Below are positions 11,294 to 23,860 of a DNA stretch of 64,000 nucleotides, in pieces (the first letter of the stretch is position 1; every line of letters begins with the position of its first letter). Origin of the DNA: Trichosphaerium sp. ATCC 40318 (lineage: Eukaryota > Discosea > Flabellinia > Trichosidae); contig JALMLS010000356.1 in assembly GCA_038496445.1 (NCBI GenBank), positions 85,973 to 149,972 on the forward strand. The letters are read 5' to 3'. The notes under the pieces are model-generated. The model did no database searches, had not been told where the DNA came from, and was given only the letters and a program-made list of their open reading frames with translations. The position numbers and the translations under genes were made by a program.

Positions 11294-12775
11294 ATGGCAG
11301 ATAATACAAGTGACATTAGTCTCCTGGACTTTCCTGCAGAGGTACAAACTGAAAACAGCGTTTAAGGTGTTTTAAACAATATTGTAGCTATTGGTTCATA
11401 TTATCGCGTTTTTGGATAATAAAAGGGATATATACGTGTGTATGATGGTTAACAAGGAGTTAAACAGATGTAGCAGTGATAATATGGTACAACAGAGTTA
11501 AATACGCTCTCTAAACGGTAGTTAAAAGGTATGGGCCATGCAACTCAAGTCTTTGATTGGTAAAGTACCTGACAACGCTCACAACAACAGAATACGTTAC
11601 CGCGACATTATTCGACATTCAACAACATCAAAGGTGCGGGTTGTCTTCAAAAACGACAACATTCACTTTCCACCTTTGATACCACTCTTATTTTCAAAAT
11701 TGTCACTTTCATCAGCCTGTCTACGTCCGTTCAAGTTGATGTTTTATCCACGTGTTAAATACAATTTAAGTCTTTTGACAACACGTGTCAACTAAAATGC
11801 CAGTATGTTGCACGTAAATTTTTTGTTCACTCTTTGCTTCAAAAAAAGTATTTTTTCATGCTCGCAGTAGCCATGTTTTGAATAAAATATCGTACATTGA
11901 GGTACCTAGAATCGAATGAAGGAACTTTATCAATAACGTTCTTCGAAAAGATAAAGATTGAGTAGAAGTATTTCAATTCGTCATCAATTGCGTTTAGCTA
12001 ATTTATTTTACTCTCTTAGGCTCTTTTTGCAAAGGGAAAGTATGATCTATCGAAGAGCGATATTCATTGTGATTACAACATTGAAGATCATATTATTGGG
12101 TATTGTTACAGAGGAGAGTTAGAAAAACTGTCAAAAAATGCTGATAAAATTGAAGTTAACAAAGTATCTCTTTACCGATCTTATGTATATTATGGCAACT
12201 TCTCATACCCATTCATGGTAAAGAGATAATCGTAAAGCAACGTCATCACACTGACATATTATTACCAGGGCAAGATTATTATCAAAGACGGTATGACAAC
12301 AAAAGCCAAATCAAAACCAGTTTGTTCAGCTCAAGTTTTCTTGAATAGGTTTGTACGTTCCACACATTGTAGAAAAAAATGGACGCGAAAGAAATACACC
12401 AGCACTAGTTCTCGCTAATACAGAAGCGGCAGGTTAGTGAATATATTTTATGTTCTAAACTAGAGAAAGGAAACAATTTAATTTTGATGTCTATTTTAGG
12501 AACTCCTTTGCATTGGGCTTGTATTTGTGGTCACGAAAAAGTTGTTAGATATTTATTAGATACCTTTTCAGATGAAATAGATGTTGACATAAAGATAAAA
12601 AAACACAATGCTACTGCTCTAAAAGGTATCCAAAAAATCATGTGTTCAACGAGTTCGTACAACTGTACCTGTTGAATAATGTGTTGTAGTTGCTCAATCA
12701 AATGGTCATCTAGAAATAGCAAGATTACTGAGACAATTCAAAAGAATGAAACGTAGGAAAAACCGCCGTGACTAA
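11294..12775 (+). CDS. F-box / ankyrin-repeat protein
   Basis: Likely substrate adaptor of an SCF-type ubiquitin ligase. It begins MADNTSDISLLDFPAE, continues after an intron with LLVHIIAFLDNKRDIYVCMMVNKEL and then NMVWAMQL, a good F-box pattern. The middle part (ALFAKGKYDLSKSDIHCDYN...) has no clear family. Ankyrin repeats follow: DGLYVPHIVEKNGRERNTPALVLANTEAA, then GTPLHWACICGHEKVVRYLLD, then LAQSNGHLEIARLLRQF. It ends in a basic tail, KRMKRRKNRRD. The exon GGCAAGATTATTATC... at about 12270-12290 is only 22 nt. An intron of about 380 nt (11635-12019) is unusually long here. Confidence 0.8.
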
Positions 12776-13242
12776 ATAGTTATTGCATTCTTGTAGAGTA
12801 AGACATCTCGCCTTACAACTTTTGTAGGATAAAAACCACTTTGTTATCTTCCTTACTCAATAATTTGGATAATAAAACATATTATACAACGCCATGTACC
12901 ATTTGCAATATTAGCAGATATCACCAAGGTTCCAGAAACAGTGTTTTGGGTTCCTGAGGCTGAAACCTGTTATTGCGGAAGTTCGAGGCAACTTTTGGGT
13001 TCAGGAACACTTCGCTGAATGTGAATGCTTCCTCTTCGGTTTGGAAGATCCTGTCAGGGTCAACACCTTGCGTACGTGCTGCATCGTTTGTATTGGTATA
13101 CAACCGTCAAGTTGGCTGCGCCGCTATTCGATGAACAAATAAAAACTTCCGCTTCGATTTGACTCTTATTTTAAACAAGTACTTCCCTTGCTTCTACAAT
13201 GACGATGTTTACAAGATATAAAGGTAAAAACCATATTTTGAG
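12776..13242. other. Spacer with a GC-richer ORF fragment
   Basis: No complete gene. It contains the atypical minus-strand ORF at 12921-13103 described separately. An alternative upstream exon of the ankyrin-PARP gene (MTMFTRYK at 13199) is possible but unsupported. Confidence 0.4.
12921..13103 (-). pseudogene. Unidentified 60-codon ORF fragment of foreign-looking composition
   Basis: An open minus-strand reading frame with no ATG. It reads ...NTNDAARTQGVDPDRIF and ends KTLFLEPW before a TGA. Codons such as ACC, AAC, CTG, GCC and TTC, and a clearly higher G+C than the flanks, set it apart from local genes. It has the look of a C-terminal protein end, not a chance ORF, but I do not recognise the family. 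A degenerate piece of transferred or mobile DNA is possible. Confidence 0.3.
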
Positions 13243-16200
13243 ATGGAAGTTCATTTTCACGTGCGTTGCAAAATGTTTGATGAAGCGACTTACGTCGAAC
13301 TTCTTGCGTTTTATATTATTTTATGTAAAAGAGGCCCAAACGCCTTATTTTCAACATGTAAACGTGCTGTGGGCCGTTATCTTCTTGATGAAGGATCGGT
13401 GTCTTTGCGATCACCGTCTCTTCATTTAACGATTGTGCGTCAATCGCCATTTTTGTGGAAGCAATACACTTGCGACAACTCTTCATTTACTAGACGGCAT
13501 CAGGACACGTTAGTGAATTCCAACAGCTCCAATATATATACTTTATCGCCAACTAAATCCTTTGTAGTTTACAACATGTCTTTACATATCGCAGGTACAT
13601 ATTTAAAAATGTTTGTGGCTCACTTTTGTAAGCCTTTTACGGAGATGATGATAAGGTCAAATTGTTATTAAAATCAGGAGCTGCCATTGAAGGTGAAGAA
13701 GGTGCAAAAGACACACCATTGATTACAGCAGGTATTGTTCATGACACCCTCTACACTGTACTAACCGCTATTAGCATTTTACGGACATGTTAATGTGGTT
13801 AAAACGTTACTGAAGGCAGGAGCCAATGTTAATGCTACAAACAAAAAAGGGAAAACATCTTTACATGGCGCAGGTACTTATCATCTTCTTTAAAGCAACT
13901 ACCCACATTCACAATCTAGTTTACCGTGGTCACCATGATGTGTTCCGAATATTATTGGAATCAGGTGCCTATGTGAATGTTTTCAGTACATCTTTCCATG
14001 AAACACCTTTACATTGTGCAGGTAATCATCAATTCAATAAAACTGGGTACTAATAATTACTAGCGGCACAAGGGTATGATTTAATGGTCGAAACCTTGTT
14101 GAAATCAGGTGCTGACATTAATGCCCGAGATAAACATCAACGTGTACCTTTACATATTGCTGGTAATACCTCAAGTCACTAAAATATATCTTACTGTATT
14201 ATTAGCCATAGAAGGGAAAGAATCTATTGCTGCATTATTGTTAAAAGCAGGCGCAAACATTGATGATAAGTGCAAAAGTCTGCAAACACCATTACATAAA
14301 GCAGGTGAGGAATTTGTCTAACAAGACACTTTTAGTTACTCTATTTAGCTGATGAGGGACATAACAAAGTAGTTAAGCTACTGTTAAAACTTGGTGCCAG
14401 TATAGATGCTATCGATACCCTAACACAAACGCCTTTATATGTAGCAGGTACTAAACTGGCTGTTTTTAAAGCAGCGCTATTAGATAACTAAGTATATTTA
14501 GCATTCAGAGGACATGAAGCTGTTGTTAAAACACTATTGATGTCAGGGGCCAATGTTAATATTGCAGAGATGGATGATGATCATTTAGATGCTGCAGGTA
14601 GAGTGAGTTTTAATAAGCCAGGTTTACTAAATCAGTTAAGTTTCAAGTAAACGTCCTTCCATTATAACGCTACTATTAAAAGCGGGAGCAAAGATAGACA
14701 CCTCCACTGATTATTGGGATTCTTGGAAAAGACAAACAGTTATCGACTATATCATTAAAGGAGTTGTAGAGAACAATGCCAATTTTGCAGATGCATTCAG
14801 ATACATGATGTGTCAATTGCCAAACAACAAACTTGAATGTCAATCATTTTGGTTAAAAGAATTAAACACAAATGCATATTGGAGATGTATACTTGCTAAC
14901 TGGCTACGCTATTTGGTATGTTGGATCGTTAAACTTATAGTACACACTCAATACTAATTCTGATATCTACAAATAGCCATCACAGCCTTACTTTGAGCTT
15001 GCAATTGAAAAAGGGATTTGTAGTTTGATTTGTACTTACCATCCAATCCTCGTTCTTTCTCAGGTTTGAAACTTCTTAAAATGGGCAGTAATTGACACGT
15101 TTATTTTAGAGTTTTTGGCATTCAAACCAGGAATGTATGATGGGCATCTTACTGGACTTGCCAAAGGACATGTGGAACAATACACGTGATGCCATTGAAC
15201 TGGTAAAAAATGATTCCTTGAGGGCAGTTGTACATGCCCATTGTGTTTCAAAAGGATGGTGTCCTCAATACTTCTTGGGTGAACAAGATGATTTGCGTGA
15301 GTGCTTTATCAACTAACAAGGTTCAATACTTACTTATTGTAGAGCGTTGTGACGATAAAAGGGTTGTGTGCATCCATTGTGCTAAACTACATCACCGAGA
15401 ATATTCCTACTTATGTATTACAATTAAAGAGAAAAAAGACTGGCCCAATTTTGACCCTACTTGCATTCACAAACAAGACATTCCAATCTCAAAGATACTT
15501 GTTGACCAAGTTAACAGTACGTCACATGTCATCAGAGGTGAACACAAGTTAGAGCATGTATCTGATAACATTTGGGGAATGAATGAACGACTGAGATACG
15601 CACAAAGCTGGGATACTACAAACAATGGGTGAGTCATAAAAATAACAACTAATGATTATTGACATTATACAACAAAAAGGGATTATGTCAAGAAGGCAAC
15701 ACATTACAAGACTTTGAACCTTCTCGATTCAAATGACATTGTCGCCAAAAGAGAGTATCTCAACTTACTTGATCACATGTCTAAAATGAAAGGGTTTGAG
15801 TTATTCGAGATAACTGAAGCAGTTCTTGTGAACAATACTGTTTTGAGTGATAAATTCAGTGCTTACAACTCTATACTTGCTCATAGACACAAGTACGTTT
15901 ACCACTTTCTATCTTTGTTTGAATTTCACAAAGTTAGGACGTTACCAAAGTTATTCTGTAAACGTGACTGGGAGAAGAGTCATGCCAAGGATATGGTGCT
16001 TCAAAAGTTCAACGATCTTTGTTCAGTCTATTCGCAAAGCTCTAATGAAACGGATGAAAAAGTAACAACACCTACAAACTAGTAGCTTGTGACTCCCTTT
16101 GCTAGGTACCAGTGATTTTGATGGCTCATGGTACTTCAAAACAAGCCGCTTGGAGTATTGTACAAGGTGGTTTTGGGACAGTAAGCTCATTGGACGCTGG

Positions 16201-17092
16201 ATTCTATGGACAAGGCATATACTTTACAGTAAGTCTTCAAAGGCAACATAAAAGTACATGCTAAACTTGAAAAATAGAGCAATGTGAGGTATGCTTGTAT
16301 GTACGATACATCAGGACCAGAGAAAACATTGATATTGAGCTTTGTTACGCCAGGAAACACCTACCCTGTACGCCTTTGACTTGATAATAGTAGGTCTAAC
16401 TATGATAATAGGCAACAGAAGATCCGAATGGTCCTGGTAATCTACATGGAGCACCAATAAAATCGGGATATCAAAGTCATTACGCATGTGTAAACAGAAA
16501 GGGTAAACCATTTAAGATGTCAGAACGTGAAAATACAAAGTCAAAAGCTGTTGAATACGATGAACTTGTTGTAGCACAAGGTACTTTTCAATAAGAATAC
16601 AGTGTCTATTTCTGATCTTTACAAGATGATCAAGCAATTGCACGTTATATAGTCACACTTGTGAAGAAGAAGCGTAGAGGCAAAAATCGTTCTGTTGAAA
16701 ACAAAGAAGGAAATATCAAAGAACCACAAACAACGAAATCAGACTGTTCTGATGATGAGTTTTCTGATGATGAAGGAGACAATGAATTCATACAAAAACG
16801 GTACTTAACGCTATTACTGTATTCAACGCTAACAAGTACAAGTAATCTATGGGGAGCGAATGAAGTCAGTGAAGAACAAACAATATCTCCAAATACACAA
16901 ACAGATATTGTCAAGAAGACTCACGAAACACAAGCTCCTATAGCTTCTGTAAAGGTATTGCCGGATGTTGTGGAACCTCAATTCTTGAACTTGCAGGAAG
17001 AGGTTAACTTTTTGAGGCAGAAAATTGAACTACTGCAGCGCGAGATCAGCACATTGAAGCAAGAGAACAGCTTAAAACTAAACCAACAATAA
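13243..17092 (+). CDS. Ankyrin-repeat / PARP catalytic-domain fusion (tankyrase-like layout)
   Basis: Predicted ADP-ribosyltransferase. After a leader of about 115 residues come eight or nine ankyrin repeats. Most are encoded as one repeat per exon, with introns after GCAG in the same phase (13594-14650). A linker domain follows (LNLLDHMSKMKGFELFEI..., with a Cys/His cluster RCDDKRVVCIHCAKLHH). Then comes the PARP catalytic core: VPVILMAHGTSKQAAW, GFYGQGIYFTSNVRYACMY, LILSFVTPGNTYP, SGYQSHYACVNRK and VEYDELVVAQDDQAIARYIV. The catalytic His (HGT), Tyr (GIYFT) and Glu (DELVV) are all present, so it could be active and even polymer-forming. An acidic stretch and a C-terminal leucine zipper (NLQEEVNFLRQKIELLQREI) replace the SAM domain of animal tankyrases. 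A 36-nt in-frame intron near 16801 may or may not be spliced. Confidence 0.85.
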
Positions 17093-18133
17093 AGTTGATG
17101 AATCAATCCACTACACTATCACCCAGGCACAAACCTATCTTCCTAAGTGTAAACACATAAAAGAACAGTTATTTTATACATCTGGATGTTGTTGCTCTTT
17201 TACCAGTGGTCATGTAAAAGCGCTAGCTCCAATGAAAACATAACATTGAGTCAAATTATAACACCTGACAGCCAGCAACATTTGAAGAAAAAAAAATTTC
17301 GTAGTAAAACCTTTCCAAAGTTTTTTCACACCGTTGCTTGTTCTTTTAAAATGATACCTTTGTTTTAATACCAAAAATTCACTTGTAACTCGACCACAAA
17401 ATCAAAATTTATGGTTCGTTCTCAGTCCACAGCGTTGGAAGGTAGTTATTTTCAAGAATAAGCCTTGGATTTCTATCGTCAAGCATACACACTTGCTTTC
17501 TCTCTTCAGGAGGTATGCATTCCTTGGAGCTCGTATCATCCTTCTGCAGCTTACATGTTAGCCTTAGTAGAAGCCTTGCTGCTATTGCTGCGAGACTAGA
17601 AGTACAAAGTTAAAGAAAGAACTGTTGATGCATGCAAGCATTGTACTTATTTCGAAAGGTTTAGTAGCAGAGTGGTATCCTTGCAGCCACGTATGTCAAA
17701 TGGAACTCTTTGTCATTCCAAAACAAAGAAACCAAAGAAATGACAGACTATAATGTTTGTTAGTTTACTTGTGCAACAAGAGTACACGAAATTACCAACG
17801 AGGCAGATCTCTCCACTGAAAATTATGACATAGTACCAATGACTCAAACGTGCACAAGCATGTCTAGCTAACACTTGCCAAAGGCAATCAACAAAACAAG
17901 TAAACACCAAAAGATTAACGTGCCGACCAAGTCATCTCACCTACATGCATTATCGACACAGTAACCTTATCAATAATAAAGACTATATCATCTTATATTT
18001 GAACTACCGGCAAAAAATTAGAACGTCCGTTAAAACACTAAAACCCGAAAAGTTGGTAAATTTCTGACGCATTCCCGATTCTCCGTTTCGGTAAATAGAA
18101 ACTCCTCCACATCATCCTAAAAGTATTGTAATC
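17093..18133. other. 1-kb gap, nothing recognised
   Basis: Convergent or tandem spacing between the PARP and SOUL genes. There are only short ORFs without family features, and no tRNA-like or repeat structure was seen. Confidence 0.5.
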
Positions 18134-18992
18134 ATGTTAAGAACACTAGTAAACGCAGCACAACGTCAAATGGGATCCACCTTCGGTATTATAAAGGAAG
18201 AAACGCCAGATCATACAGTATTGGCTAATAAAGGGTCCTATGAGATTAGAAAGTATCCTTCGCTACTTATAGCAGAGACAACGTACAATGGTACGTGAAA
18301 ATCGTTACTTTTCTTAAAACGCATAACGTTATGCTCAAACGCGTTAATAAATCACTTAGGTAACGATTCTATTGGTTTTAGGTCACTAGCAGGGTTTATA
18401 TTTGGAAAAAACACTGTTGGCGATACAAAGTACGTACACAAGCGCTGTGACAGTATTAAAGTATTTTTAACGCTTTTTTACAGTACAAGTGCCAATGTCG
18501 CGATGACAGCTCCTGTTGAAATTAAAAAGCTTGACAATAAGAGAATCATGCGTTTTATTATGCCATCAAAGGTAAACCAAGCATTTTAAAACTCTCTACT
18601 GTTGTCGGGTTTTTTTGCTAATATTTCTTTTGTCACTTAACTAACTGCCTTCTAAGTACACTATTGATACTCTACCAAAGCCTAAAGATGCATCAGTTGC
18701 AATAAAACAAACTGAAGGTCTCATAGTTGCTGTTAGAAAGTTCTCTGGATACACAGGAGATGATAAACTAAAGACACAACGTGAAGCACTATTGTCAGAT
18801 TTAAACAAAGACAAAGTCACATTAAACCCAGATGAGGACTGGTACTACAACCAGTATAACCCACCATTGTACGTATTATATTACCACTATTTTCTTGTTT
18901 TGTAGTTGTGAGATTTTCTCACGTGATACCTTAGCACATTGCCATCAATGCGTACAAACGAAATTTGTATTCCAGTGAAATTCGAAAGTTGA
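18134..18992 (+). CDS. SOUL/HBP-type haem-binding protein
   Basis: Soluble haem-binding protein family. Five exons join in frame. The protein starts MLRTLVNAAQRQMGSTFGII and shows the family pattern: NKGSYEIRKYPSLLIAETTY, then GFRSLAGFIFGKN, then ANVAMTAPVEIK (the AMTAPV hallmark), IMRFIMPSK, YTIDTLPKPKDASV, DWYYNQYNPP and the closing PFTLPSMRTNEICIPV. The length of about 205 residues matches the family. No signal or transit peptide is obvious, although the basic start could be a weak mitochondrial one. The last intron contains TCACGTGA at 18919-18926. Confidence 0.93.
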
Positions 18993-19439
18993 GTTTTAGT
19001 TTGGACCGATCATCATACTCCCCTTGTATATTAATTAACAACCTTTCTTTTAATCTCGTTATATGAATTATCAGTTGCCCTATTTAAGCCTGCCTGTTTT
19101 TGTCAATACAGTTGTTTCACATCTCGAGTAAACAAGAAAACCCAACTCCGAATGTACTTTTTCTGTTGTTCGTTACTGCCTTTACTGTGAGTTTCTGTAA
19201 TATCACGTACATACATCGCAATGAGCCATACAACTGGGAATTGATGCTTAATTAAGTGTAAACTGTTATTCCGCAGCAATTACATTTAACGGACCTTGAG
19301 TAAATAATGACAACATTAAATTGCGTCTGTGACATCACACTAATAGTGTGCTTAAGATCACATCAGCTCCCAACTGAAAAGCTGTAAAATAAAATAGGGT
19401 TCTCGTATCGTTCAGTAAACAAGAATCTGTTTCGGAACG

Positions 19440-19447
19440 TCACGTGA
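19440..19447. promoter_or_regulatory. TCACGTGA palindrome 21 bp before a possible start codon
   Basis: Exact TCACGTGA just upstream of the ATG at 19468. It is one of 17 exact copies in the window. CACGTG is the canonical E-box bound by bHLH-type factors in other eukaryotes. A regulatory role here is inference. Confidence 0.4.
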
Positions 19448-19467
19448 TTTTATGTGGACGATATACT

Positions 19468-19992
19468 ATGCAACGATTATTGGGTTTAGTAAACTATCTA
19501 TGTAGTACTCAAAAAAGGTTATTGAAACCCACATCAGGATTCCTTTGGTATCTAAACTCGTCTCAAGAGCTCCTGCTATCTAGTGTACGGTTGCAGTTTT
19601 TGGAGTTGCCCGAATGTAGTTTTGTGTTCAGGAACTTCTCCTGTAAGGTAAGAAAACCATAGAAGCACCCAACCATTTTGCACGTTACCCATTACTTACA
19701 TCCTCACTGCATTGGTAGTTGTACGGTAGTACACTATAAACTCCAAAGGCGCTAATTGGATCCATGGAAAAACTAGTAACTCCGTGTTGCCTTACATAAC
19801 TATAACGAGCATGTATGTAAGCAGTGGCAACAAAAGCAAAGTTCCTTATTTGTTCGTAACAATGTTTCTTACAGCGCACAATTTTTTTCTGAAGAGTCAA
19901 CGCTAGTTATCCCTCGCTATTTTTTTGCGTTTCTCGTCCACGGAGCTAGCAACAACGGTAGCCCATTCTATACAATCTTGTTAGACTTATAA
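19468..19992. other. Short gene of uncertain strand
   Basis: Two overlapping models compete. Plus strand: MQRLLGLVNYLCSTQKRLL... (19468 to about 19650), then GT-AG to about 19812, where an open frame HVCKQWQQKQSS... runs to a TAA near 19992. Minus strand: an exon from about 19889 back to 19706 (IVRCKKHCYEQIRNFAFVATAYIHARY...), spliced by a good intron to a frame ending SRSS near 19566. Both have usable splice sites and neither matches a family I know. At most one is likely real. Confidence 0.35.
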
Positions 19993-20012
19993 GTATACAA
20001 CAAGCCCTACAA

Positions 20013-21142
20013 ATGCCTTCTCTATTCAACCTACAATTTAAAACTGAAGGCGTACCATCAACTGAAGTAGTACAGATAAGCATTACAGTCAATGGTACGT
20101 AGCGATTGGGTAAATACCCAAGTTAAGGGTAAAAAACAAAAAATCCGTTCCAATCAACTTTCTAAACTTTTAACAAAACACGTGATCCAAACGACGTCAA
20201 AATTTTTTTTCGCTTCCGTGCAGTTTTTTTTTTTTGGTTTGTGAAAACTTTTGTTGTCTTTCTTTACTCTTCATGTCTAATGTTTTACTAGATGTCAAGT
20301 ACGTTGCTGTACAAGATGATAAGGTTAAAAATAAACACAAAGTACGACAAGTCCTATGGCCAAGGAAAACACTCGCTTTGGTTAGAATACAATCACTGGT
20401 ACGTACACATGCCGACTAGCGTCGCAAGTTATTCTGAAGTAAAATAGTTTTTTGTTTCTGAAATTTTTTTTGTTGATAAAAAATTGATCACGTGATCTCT
20501 TATAACGAACAGACACTTCGTTTAGCGTCATCTAAAGACATTACAATTTTCAGATATTCTTCGCCGATTGTACAAACGAAATTTACTCAACTGAGACAAG
20601 TCGCGAAAACACAGCGACTTCCTCTTGTTTGGTAGATTGAAATTTCGTACTCACGTGTTTCGGTTTTTTTCCTTTGTTTTTTTTTCGAACACAAACGCTC
20701 TTGATACAGTTTTCAATTGAAATTTGAACGACTGGTTCTACCCCTTAAATATACACCTACCTATAGCGCTATAGATTTTTATTTCTTTTTGGTTTTTAAC
20801 CCACCACGTTGTGCGTTGAACTTACTTTTTTTCTTTTAGAATGATGCACGTTTTTACACAACATACTCTATCGTCCTACCAGATAAATTGAATGGTCTCT
20901 TTACTAAGCATTCACAACCTATAAAAGTACCTGGAACAGAGAGATTTGGTAGCTGTACTGTATACATGAAGTGGAGGAAGATCCGATCACGAACAAGGTC
21001 CAGCACAGTCTAAAAAAAAAAAAACTTAAAAAACCGCCATCCGATGACAAAAAATAACTTTTGGTTTAGTAAGAAGAAGCAAGCTAAGAAAGCAGCGCAT
21101 AGACTTCGTACATCTAATCTTGGCAAGTATATTGGAGGTTAA
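20013..21142 (+). CDS. Unknown protein with basic C-terminus
   Basis: Four exons join in frame: MPSLFNLQFKTEGVPSTEVV...; DVKYVAVQDDKVKNKHKV...; NDARFYTTYSIVLPDKLNGL...YMKWRKIRSR; and KKKQAKKAAHRLRTSNLGKYIGG. The length is about 145 residues. The short beta-strand-like segments suggest a C2-like or other beta fold, but this is only impression. The introns are long for the window (about 190 and 430 nt) and carry TCACGTGA (20488) and ACACGTGA (about 20178). Frame choice in exon 2 rests on the downstream exon being open in only one frame. Confidence 0.5.
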
Positions 21143-21951
21143 ATGGGTCAAATAAAACCTATACATGGCGTCTGGTGGCTAAAACCCAAAAAAGAAAGAA
21201 CAGAAAAAAAAAGAAAAGAAAAAAAGTATTGTAAAAATAACCAACTTGTAAAACAGATAAAGTAAAATTGTATTATTAATTAAACAAAAGACAATAAGAT
21301 AAAAGAGTCCGGTAACTTATTTTAATAATTCATAAAAAACTACACAAGCTAGAGCACATTTTTTGGTTGATTTTATTTTTTGCTTACCCTTTTTTTCGAT
21401 CCATTCTTATTGACAATAAAGTGCTACGTGGAGTGACTGGTTAAGAATAAGAATGTATTAATTGATTGCGTCATCATACAAATAAAAAGGCAAAGGTAAG
21501 ACGTTCACAATAAACCTAGTGGAGTAATAATTGAAACTTCGAGAGTACATGTATCTTACAACACGTGATTATTAACAAACCCAGACGCCTGTTCAAAAGA
21601 ACGCAGGTGCGCTTTTAATTATTTCCACTCAGCCAAATTTCATCAGGTCTGGTTATCTTGTATCCAAGATATTGGTAGGTTTTATGAAGGCGCCAGACGA
21701 AAGGATTTTTTCAAAAAACAACTATGTCGCAAAGCCCTTATGATTTTTGAAAAGTTTTATTTTTTTGATTATCTTTCTCGTAATCATATATTTCCCAACC
21801 AACCAACCACGTTAATATTTTAAGTTATTAACTATTACCTTCCAACCTCCAATGAATAGAGGAAAGAAGTTAATTTCTAAAAGTACAAATATTACCATCG
21901 GAGTCTTGCGTCACCTAAAAAAAGAACATCAGAAAAAAAAAGATGTAATTC
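21143..21951. other. 0.8-kb AT-rich gap between convergent genes
   Basis: It would hold two 3' UTRs. There are homopolymer runs but no ORF or repeat of note. Confidence 0.5.
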
Positions 21952-23860
21952 TCATTCGGATCTTGCTAAGTGACTTGCCTTGGTAGGGTTTGGATTGACT
22001 TTGGCTACAAGTTTTAGTTTACCAGTAACAGGTGTCTTCCAGTCATTTTCTAGGAGACCACCAGTATCGCCAGAATCAGGGTTGAGACACCAAAAAAAGT
22101 TGTCTGTGTTTTCGGTTTCCACTAACCACGTAGTGTATGCATCAAGCCATTGCTTCAAAACAATTAAATAAACAAGTATGTCAAAAGAACGTACTCCATC
22201 TGATCCAGTTAGTTGACCACCCCATTCTCCAATGACAATAGCGTTGCCTAAGGAACGTCAACAAAGCACGTGCAAAAAATCTTTCGTTTTACATACCTGT
22301 AACATTCGGCACAAAACCATAGTGAGTGTCCCATATCTCTGGCATATTTGCTGGGAAATTAGGGGCAGCGAAGTATGATTGATAAGCTACAGAAGGACCA
22401 TAGCAATGAGGAGAGTATACAAGTTTATCTTTTTGAGTTAACTCTACAGGTGCTTCATGAACGCCGAGAAGATTTTCTCCCCTAAAAAACTATTTTTAGA
22501 TCGCTCGCAACACACTGAATATTGTCGTACCAGAAACATGCGTTAGTACATGGTGGACTCTTGTTTGTTCCTTCGACAAAGATGAGGTACCTGCATACTA
22601 AAGTAAGCAAATAAAGAGCTTTGAGAAAAAAAGTGTTGGTAGAAAAAAATCGTACTTTGATCCAGCTGGAGTTGAATGGATATGGTTACCAATTCGTGCT
22701 GCAGCTTTATCCCAGTCAGTCTTTAGATCTCCTGTATTCCATGTAGTTGCGAAAGGTTCATTCTTTAGATCAAGGGCAACAACATTCCAGGTGTTAGCGT
22801 ATCGTGCGATAAGAGTATCCTTTGTAAAAAATTAGATCCATGTTTCCAACAAAACCTAAGTTTCTCGCTTACCCAGCCTTTGATGACCATGGATTCTGGA
22901 TGAGTTGCGTCATACCATAAACCGTCTTGCATAAACGTGCCTAAGATATAGTGCGTTACAAATGGTAGTCATGGTAAGGAAATGAAGTACGGAAAAACAA
23001 GTTAATCTTACCTCCTAAGAAGGAATGGAGATCTAACATTATGAGAATACCGTTCTGTCCTGCGTAATCTATAATTTTATCTAGTACTTGCATTGAAGTC
23101 AAACTAGTCATTTCAAGTAAGTAAAAGAATGAGACTTGTCGTAAAAGGGAACAGACACCAAAAAAAAAATCTCAAGAAACAAGATTGTTACGAAATCTTG
23201 GCGTACTTTTTGAGGTCTTCGTTCATGTTGTAATAGTTTATAGAATCAGGCATAGTGGTATTATTGAGTACCAATTCTAGGAGAGGAAGAAAATTAGAGT
23301 AGGATTGATCGAGGCTTTTCGTGGATGGTTTCTTTTGTTTTGTTTTGTCTTTCAATCTTATTTTTTTATTGTACCTAAGTAAAAAGGAAGTCTCATGGCG
23401 TTGAACCCATTCGTCTTTATAAAGTCCAATAATGTTTTATAGTCTGAATTTATTTAGTATACTAGTTACTGGAGCAGTAAAAAAAAAATATGAAAATGTC
23501 ACGTGACAGTACAAAAAGCAAGTAAAAGTCGGAAGAAAATTGTTAGGATAGTTTCTTCCTTTTTGTGATGTTAAAACTGTTTAAATATTGGCCTACCTTG
23601 TGCCCATAACCCATGACAGACATTATTAGTCGTTTCAAAACCGAACCAACTCAATCCTTTTAGATAAAATCGTTCGCCGTTCGCGTGCAGGTGACCGCCA
23701 GAAGACGTTAATTCAAACGCCTCTGGGGCACTACAACCAGCCCAGGCATAGATCTAAAGGGTTTTTGTTAATACACAACAGCACTGTGGATAGAGGACGA
23801 TAATCTAAATAAGCCTACCGTGAAGGAAGATAAGACTATAAGAAATAGACACCAGTTCAT
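21952..23860 (-). CDS. Secreted GH5 endoglucanase-like glycoside hydrolase
   Basis: Cellulase-type enzyme of family GH5, in about ten exons. The signal peptide is MNWCLFLIVLSSFT. Landmarks in order: GGHLHANGERFYLKGLSWFGFET; FNAMRLPFYL; DYAGQNGILIMLDLHSF; VVALDLKNEPF (the acid/base Glu of the NEP motif); LVYSPHCYGPSVAY (the conserved HxYGP); GNAIVIGEWGG (the nucleophile Glu); TTWLVETENTDNFFWCLNPDSGDTGGLL. Both catalytic glutamates are intact and the length is typical, so it is probably an active beta-1,4-glucanase for feeding or wall remodelling. A secreted GH79 lies about 14 kb away. The intron near 23509 holds TCACGTGA. Confidence 0.92.

Noticed and set aside
17093-18133. Search by eye for tRNA or rRNA genes in this and other gaps.
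   Set aside because: No T-arm-like GGTTCGAATCC blocks with matching acceptor stems were found. Nothing resembling rRNA is present.
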